The notes under the pieces were generated by a model, which was given only the letters and a program-made list of their open reading frames with translations, had not been told where the DNA came from and did no database searches. The translations under genes and the position numbers were made by a program. Positions 58,159-64,000 of a DNA stretch of 64,000 nt are shown in pieces. Source of the stretch: Fragilariopsis cylindrus CCMP1102. Lineage: Eukaryota > Bacillariophyta > Bacillariophyceae > Bacillariales > Bacillariaceae. The stretch covers positions 62,001-126,000 of the forward strand of contig FMBT01000327.1 in the NCBI GenBank assembly GCA_900095095.1. The letters run 5' to 3'. Numbering within the stretch: the stretch's first letter is position 1; every line of letters begins with the position of its first letter.

Positions 58159-59014
58159 ATGGAGGACATGCCCTTATTATTTTCGTCATTGTTTGACGAT
58201 TGTCGAATCGTCGTTCATGACAACATCTCAATTTCTTTAAGTGTTGTCGTAATGGTGTACGCAATGTTATTTTTCGCAACGACATTGATCATGGCAACAC
58301 CAAATTCTTCGATGCTGAAGGAACTCGGATTGCGTCCCCATGGTAAAAATCTATGGGAATGGTTCTGGAATTACAACAATCTAAGTGGTGGTGCAAAGAA
58401 TAATAAAGGAGGAGGACCCACTGGAATTCCTGGTTACGATCCAATATTAGGTTCTTTCGATCCTTCAAGTCGAACCGCATTTCATTTTGCAACAATAATG
58501 GGCCTGTGGGGAATAATTCTACAAATTGGATCCCGATTCCTATCCTTTTTTTCGACATCATCATCTACGAGTACTACGAGCTTTGCGAAGAACTCCAGGA
58601 CGTTTTGCCTTCGGGATTGATGGCAATTGGTTTGTATATGTTTGTGGTTTGTTTTGTGATTAACTATCTACTACCAGGAGTAAGCAAACCCGGCGGTCCA
58701 CGACCTGCTAAAATTCAACGAATACCTAAATGGAAAGACGGTCGTACTACTCTCTCGGAAGAAGAATTAATAGGTTGGACGTTTTTAACAGCGGAAGAAT
58801 CACACAAGCAACCTCAAAACAATTCAATTCGTCCACTCTATTGACAGGAGAAGCTGCGGGAAGACAAACATGGTTCAAGCAGCTACAACAACAAGAAGGA
58901 CAAAAAGGAACACCGATGAGGAAAGATAAAACGATAGTGGAGGAGGAGGGGGTTGGTAATTTCCTTGCGAATTTGTTATCTCCAGGTAAAAAGACTGGCG
59001 AATCAGAAACATAA
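58159..59014 (+). CDS. Uncharacterised membrane protein directly upstream of the cyclase
   Basis: Two missing bases (near 58606 in a T-run and near 58838) restore a 285-residue frame exactly in phase. Three or four helices: ISLSVVVMVYAMLFFATTLIM, FHFATIMGLWGIILQIGSRFL (each shown in part) and LMAIGLYMFVVCFVINYLLPG. A hydrophilic region KPGGPRPAKIQRIPKWKDGR and a basic, Gln-rich tail follow. ELGLRPHGKNLWEWFWNY is a distinctive tryptophan-rich motif. No family recognised. It stops 38 bp before the cyclase start on the same strand, an unusually short gap for a nuclear genome, so the cyclase promoter would lie inside this gene or the two could share a transcript. Confidence 0.6.
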
Positions 59015-59052
59015 AATCAAACTCAAACATCGACGAATCGGTTGTACAGATC

Positions 59053-61384
59053 ATGGCGCTAGGGGGACGGCATCAGCCAGGGTTTGAACCATCCGTTAAT
59101 CCGAATTCGAATGATCAAATCTTTAGGGCACAACAAATTCGGAATTATCTTACTAATTTTAACAAAAAGAAAACCGATGAAGCAAAGGAGGATAACAACG
59201 ATTCGGCATCGTCGTCGATTCCACCATTACCCTCACCACCCGATTTGGCATCCATTCCTGAAACTGTTCAAGAATCCTGTCGAAAAGCTGTACAGTTTTA
59301 CAATATGTTACAATGTGAAGACGGTCACTGGGCTGCTGATTACGGTGGTCCGCATTTCTTGCTTCCAGGACTTGTTGTTGTGTGGTACGTTATGAATCGA
59401 CCATCTAACTTACTCGACGAAGGCCAAGTTCGAATGATTCGTCACTACATTCAAGTTCATCAACAATTGGATGGTGGATGGGGAACTCATATTGAATCGC
59501 CGTCGACAATGTTCGGAAGTGTTTTAATGTACGTTGCTTTGAGATGTTGGGAGCTGATAGAAACGACGAAGCATGCGTTAATGCTCGAACTTTCCTAGAT
59601 GAGCACGGTGGGGCACTTTTCACATCGAGCTGGTCGAAATTTTACCTTTGCATATTGGGGGTCATGGATTGGAAAGGACACAATTCAACTCCGCCAGAGA
59701 TGTGGTTGCTACCAAACTGGATTCCTTTCCATCCTGGGCGCATGTGGTGCCATGCCAGAATGGTATACCTGCCAATGGGATACCTGTATGGATCTCGGTT
59801 TACCTACAACAAAGCCAAATCTGATCCTCTCATTGCGGAACTACAAACAGAATTGTACGCTGGTCAACCATACGATACGATCCCATGGACCAAGACGCGA
59901 CAATTGATTGCAGACACAGATAATTATTCACCTATACCACTGGTGATGAAAATCTTGCAAAATATACTTGCGAGATACGAAAATTGGGCAATATTTGATT
60001 GGTTTAGGAATCACGTTCGTCAACGAGGTTTAGAATTTTCGATGGAATACATGAAAGCTGAAGATTTACAAACAAATTTCATTGATATAGGTCCCGTTAA
60101 CAAAGTATTAAACATGTTGTCGATGTATCATTATCATCATCATGGTGCAAACAATGATAAAAGTTGGACAGCAACGACAATAATGAGCTTCTTATCGAGC
60201 GCCACATCGCCCGGGTACGTGATTACCTCTGGGTAGCCGAAGATGGAATGAAAATGCAAGGATATAACGGCAGCCAGTGTTGGGACACGAGTTTCTGCGT
60301 CCAAGCCTTATGGGAGGCTGGAATGCTAGACGAATTTCCCGATTTGACTCGTAAGGTATGGAGTTATCTTGAGAAATCTCAAATCTTATCTACACCAGTT
60401 TCCAAGTCAAGTCCTGCATATGGGTTCGAAACGAATGATAATCGTTTCAAGTTTTACCGTCATATATCTGAAGGCGGTTGGCCTTTTTCGACGTCAGCAC
60501 ATGGGTGGCCAATTAGTGATTGTACTGGAGAAGGGTTGAAGGCTACACTGTGTTTGCTGAAAACGAAAACTATTCGAGATGCCCTGAACAGTACCGTTGT
60601 TGTTTCAATTTCTAACGAACGTCTTTATAAAGCCGCGAACATCTTGTTAACATATCAGAACGAAGATGGTGGTTGGGCAACGTACGAAAACAATCGTGGA
60701 TGGGGTTGGTACGAACAATTAAATCCAAGTGAGGTTTTCGGTGATATAATGATCGATTATTCGTACGTCGAATGTTCCATGGCGTCCTTGACTGCGTTGG
60801 CGGACTTCGCCGAAACATTCCCCGATCACCGATCCGACGACGTCCGACGGAGTATTGAAAAAGGTCGTTCTTTCCTGAAGAATATTCAACGCGATGACGG
60901 GTCTTGGTACGGATCATGGGCATGTTGCTTCTGTTATGGGGTTTGGTTTGGCATTGAAGGCTTGATCAAATGCGGAGAACCCGTCAATTCACCTTGTATC
61001 CTCAAGGCTTGCCGTTATTTATTAATGCACCAACGTCCGAACGGTGGATGGGGAGAAGATTTTACCTCCTGTTACGACAAGGACTTTGCTAAAGATGGGA
61101 TGAAAGCTTATGGAGATTCTGATGGCAGCGGGGTTGTCAATACTTCTTGGGCTTTGATGGCTTTGTCGTATGCTAAATGCGATGACGTAGAAGCGATCCG
61201 TAGAGGTGTCCGCTACTTGATGGAACGTCAATTGCCAAGTGGAGATTGGCCCCAAGAAGGAATTAGTGGCGTCTTTAATCGTAGTGTTGGAATTACATAT
61301 ACAGCATATCGAAACGTGTTTCCTATCTGGGCCATGGGGCGATGTCGCGAAGTATACGGGGAAGAGGCCTTAGCTGCTCCTTGA
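59053..61384 (+). CDS. Oxidosqualene cyclase, cycloartenol-synthase-like
   Basis: Single exon in three frames; missing bases near 59552 (CTTTGAGATGTTGG) and near 60170 restore 777 residues in phase. It cyclises 2,3-oxidosqualene in sterol synthesis. Visible: QW repeats (CEDGHWAADYGGP, LDGGWGTHIE, NEDGGWATYE, RDDGSWYGSWACCFCYG, PNGGWGEDF), the substrate motif MKMQGYNGSQCWDTSF, and the acid motif HGWPISDCTGEGLKA. Relative to Arabidopsis CAS1 numbering, the tyrosine at 410 (GYNGSQ), histidine at 477 and isoleucine at 481 (HGWPI) are all kept, which predicts cycloartenol rather than lanosterol. The acid motif is DCTGE rather than the usual DCTAE; the proton-donating aspartate is present. The C-terminus FNRSVGITYTAYRNVFPIWA is intact. 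Confidence 0.9.
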
Positions 61385-62166
61385 AAAGTTATAATTTATA
61401 AAAGATAGATAAATGTAACATGTGATTGTTTGTGTGTATTGCAAATATCACACCTTACTCTGTACTTGTTCTCTTGCTGTCGTCACAATCATTGGTGAAA
61501 TTGGTCATCTATTATTATCACAATAAGTCCTACTCGCACTACGAAGTTAACGGCAAACACAGATTATAATATAAAATATGGGAGGATATATGCACCCACT
61601 TTTACTTAGTCTAGTAGTTCTTTACTTGTTCATTTCCAATCTCTTCTTCTGCAATCATTTCAACTATAATCAATAAGCATTATCCGAAATTTTGGTAAAA
61701 AAAGTTATTTAAAAAAATAAAAGGGTATGCAAATAGAGTACGATCGTATGAGGTGAGAATCAACCCGTACTTTGCGCGCATTTGATTGGCTGACACCTTG
61801 ACATCATGACGAATCGCTAAAATTCATACTCATTTTATAAAAGTTACCGTAATCTAATAAGACTTATGCTTTCTTTCATCTTCATTCTTGGAAGCAATTG
61901 TACTCAAAGTATCACATCTTTCGAACTTACACTACTCTAGCTACCTTGTACAATTGTAGCTACAATGTAGAATGAACGAATCGAATCATCGATCCTCATC
62001 GTCATACCACTTGTACCATACCTATTACTAGTTCGTTATACCAATTTCCGATAGATAATCACACACACAAAAGGCTAGCAACGTGAACGAGGAACGAGAA
62101 ACGAGAGCGAAAATTTAGTAAGTATCTTAATTGGATCGATTACGGAGTGAAAATCCAAGTCACAAG
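61385..62166. other. Intergenic, upstream of SFC-type carrier
   Basis: 780 bp of AT-rich sequence between same-strand genes. GTAGCTACAATGTAG and TAGCTACCTTGTACAATTG near 61938-61971 form imperfect inverted copies. No gene. Confidence 0.5.
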
Positions 62167-63933
62167 ATGTCTCCCTCTGAAAACAACAACGGAAAGCTGA
62201 AAAAGAAACCACTAAGTCACACGCTATTGGCAGGTGGTACAGCAGGGTTTGTCGAAAGCTCGATTTGTCATCCATTAGATACGATTAAAACAAGGATGCA
62301 ATTGCGTGAGGGGCATATAGAATCAGTCGGTACTCGACTCAAACACTCGCTGGTAGAGCCAGCCGTTTTACACTTAAGAAATTCATTGGTCGAACCTGTT
62401 TTACGTTTCAAGCATTCACTTTCAGAACCGTCAATCGTCACCGCTGCTACTCAAAGAATGAAACACTCGTTAGTCGAACCGGCCAATATTGTCAAGCTTC
62501 GAAGGCATTCCTGCGCCGAGCCTTCGTTGATAAATTTGAATGGAACCGGTAGTGGTGGTGGTGACGCCGTCAAGACTTGTAGCACCCGTGGTGTCGGCAA
62601 CGCACAAGTGAATCTTGCTCCCAGTTATAATACGAATGCCCCTTCAAGTACTCCTACAATTACAACAAAGTCATCATCGTCGACACTCACTCCTTCGAGA
62701 AAGTACAATTCGGAACTTTGTTGGTGGAACCAACCAAAAGTTCATGGTGCACTTTCCAATAGTACCCCCACTCGTTCGTTTCGAGCACAGGCGGTAGTCA
62801 CTAGTGCGCCCACGAGCAACGCAGTGCAAAGGAATACCATTTCTGCCGAGTTGTCGTCATCAACTTTGGCAGGTCGAGGACAATCGTCGAAATTATCCAC
62901 TTGGTGGCATCCAATGAAATATGACCAACGAACCTATGCCACTATTACCACTAGATCAATCAAGAATGCCACTACGCTAGGTCCGATGAAAACGGCTCAA
63001 AAAATTATTCGAAAGGAAGGATTTTGGAGCCTGTACAAAGGTTTGACTGCAGTTTATGTTGGTGAGTTGAATTGAATTGAAATGAAATGAAATTTATTTC
63101 GTTGAATCCAATCAGAGCAGGTTAATCTTATCTTCACCATGTGTAGTCTAACAACGTACTTCTCTTCTTTCTTTGTGTTTGGTCCAATGCTACACAACGA
63201 TGTAAATTCAGGAATAATCCCAAAGATGGCCATCCGGTTCGTTTCGTTCGAGTACTATAAGGACGTCTTAAAGATGCGCACTCCACTTAGAGACGACGCT
63301 ATTAACTTTACTAGTGGGTTATTATGCGGCCTAACTGAGGCCATATTGATTGTAACGCCAGCGGAAGTGTTAAAGATCCGAATGCAATCGCAACGACATT
63401 CGATGCTTGATCCCACTGAATTGAAGGGAAGAAAATACGGAAATGTCGTTCAAACAGCCGCTACGGTGGTTAGAGAAGAAGGTCCCAGTGCTTTGTACAA
63501 AGGGATAGTACCAACCATGTTGCGACAGGGCTGCAACCAAGCTGTGAATTTCGCGGCCTATAATGCTATGAAAAACTATTGGCTGGAACGACAGCGGGAA
63601 CAGCGTGATGATGTTTCTCTCCAGCAGGGATCACAAAAAATATATCAATACCAGCTATCAAGTACAATGAGTATGTTGATTGGTGGCTTGAGTGGTGGGA
63701 TGGGACCTCTTGTGAACAATCCGTTGGACGTGGTCAAGACGAGGTTACAAAAACAAAACATCACAAAGTACGATACTCCAAAGTATACCGGATTGATGCA
63801 AGCTTGTTTCAAAATTGCTAACGAGGAAGGTATGGGAGCGCTTTGGAAAGGAATCACCCCTAGATTGATGAGAATCGTTCCAGGACAAGCAATTACATTC
63901 ACAACGTACGAAGCCGTATGCCGATGGCTGTAA
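62167..63933 (+). CDS. Mitochondrial succinate/fumarate-type carrier with large repeat insert
   Basis: Two exons, 62167-63061 and 63212-63933 (150-bp intron); 538 residues, far above the ~310 of SLC25 carriers. Repeat 1 begins LAGGTAGFVESSICHPLDTIKTRMQ (shortened), then, after about 220 extra residues, resumes AQKIIRKEGFWSLYKGLTAV and GIIPKMAIRFVSFEYYK. Repeat 2: CGLTEAILIVTPAEVLKIRMQ, ALYKGIVPTMLRQGCNQAVNF. Repeat 3: NNPLDVVKTRLQKQNI, LWKGITPRLMRIVPGQAITF. GIIPKMAIRF, RQ.CNQ and R..PGQA.TFT.YE match yeast SFC1. The insert lies in the first matrix loop and carries five HSLVEP-like units (residues ~57-119), then a Ser/Thr-rich stretch. Substrate by homology: succinate for fumarate. Confidence 0.88.
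62332..62523 (+). repeat. Five (K/R)(H/N)S(L/C)xEP units in carrier insert
   Basis: Codons for HSLVEP, NSLVEP, HSLSEP, HSLVEP and HSCAEP start at 62344, 62380, 62413, 62464 and 62506, each preceded by lysine or arginine at -2 from the serine. DNA spellings differ between copies, so the peptide, not the DNA, is conserved. Confidence 0.85.
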
Positions 63934-64000
63934 AAGCAGTAACTACTATAGGTCAGGAGCATTATTGGACGATATAGAATAGAACGAGCATATCTATATA

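Noticed and set aside
59053-61384. Programmed ribosomal frameshifting in the cyclase and other genes
   Set aside because: Break sites share no slippery heptamer or downstream structure and are scattered; missing homopolymer bases explain them more simply.
58159-61384. Bacterial operon or bacterial contamination
   Set aside because: Neighbouring genes have GT-AG introns and plastid/mitochondrial presequences; the tight gap alone is not enough.
1-64000. tRNA genes
   Set aside because: I looked for B-box GGTTCGAATCC-like sequences and found only coding or random matches; no cloverleaf could be drawn.

Overview
The window looks like nuclear DNA of a photosynthetic stramenopile, most likely a diatom. 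It is AT-rich, gene-dense and eukaryotic, with GT-AG introns of roughly 85-310 bp and long trinucleotide tracts that give poly-D, poly-N, poly-Q and poly-S in proteins. Several proteins start with a signal peptide followed by a phenylalanine- or leucine-containing motif of the ASAF type (ADSF, SDAL, CDAF, VTAF, SFAF). That bipartite presequence is what sends proteins into a secondary red plastid. The gene set fits: a triose-phosphate translocator, a thylakoid-lumen protein, a cycloartenol-synthase-like cyclase, a large NAD-glutamate dehydrogenase and a Sec-containing SelH-like protein. No tRNA, rRNA or CRISPR was seen.

Layout. 1-5 kb: translocator end, plastid S4 protein, 6-pyruvoyl-tetrahydropterin synthase-like enzyme, protein-lysine methyltransferase. 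5.4-16.3 kb: a cytosine-C5 DNA methyltransferase followed head-to-tail by a full-length Dicer (helicase, DUF283, PAZ-like, two RNase III domains), a compact silencing locus. 16.6-23.2 kb: retroelement scrap, lumenal protein, a TLC/MFS-type carrier, and an uncharacterised plastid membrane protein. 24.6-27 kb: a natural MPC1-MPC2 fusion and a small LSD1-type zinc-finger protein. 28.5-37.6 kb: membrane RING-H2 ligase, 7TM receptor, a gene-poor stretch with repeats and remnants, and a ProP-like MFS transporter. 38-48 kb: a frame-broken low-complexity gene, a triple SnoaL/CaMKII-association-domain plastid protein, a candidate TPP1-like telomere OB-fold protein, and a plastid FGGY kinase. 48-56.4 kb: NAD-GDH, a sulfotransferase flanked by a 64-bp direct repeat, and an oxoglutarate/malate-type carrier. 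56.8-64 kb: SelH-like selenoprotein, a membrane protein sitting 38 bp before an oxidosqualene cyclase, and a succinate/fumarate-type carrier with a repeat-bearing insert.

Central carbon is a loose theme: pyruvate import (MPC), oxoglutarate and succinate/fumarate carriers and NAD-GDH feed the mitochondrion; the triose-phosphate translocator and FGGY kinase serve the plastid. The genes do not form operons.

Important caveat: about twenty single-base frame breaks occur inside otherwise intact conserved genes. Nearly all are explained by one missing base, often in a homopolymer, and restoring it makes total CDS lengths divisible by three. This is most likely residual long-read consensus error rather than gene decay, so I annotate such genes as whole and note the breaks.
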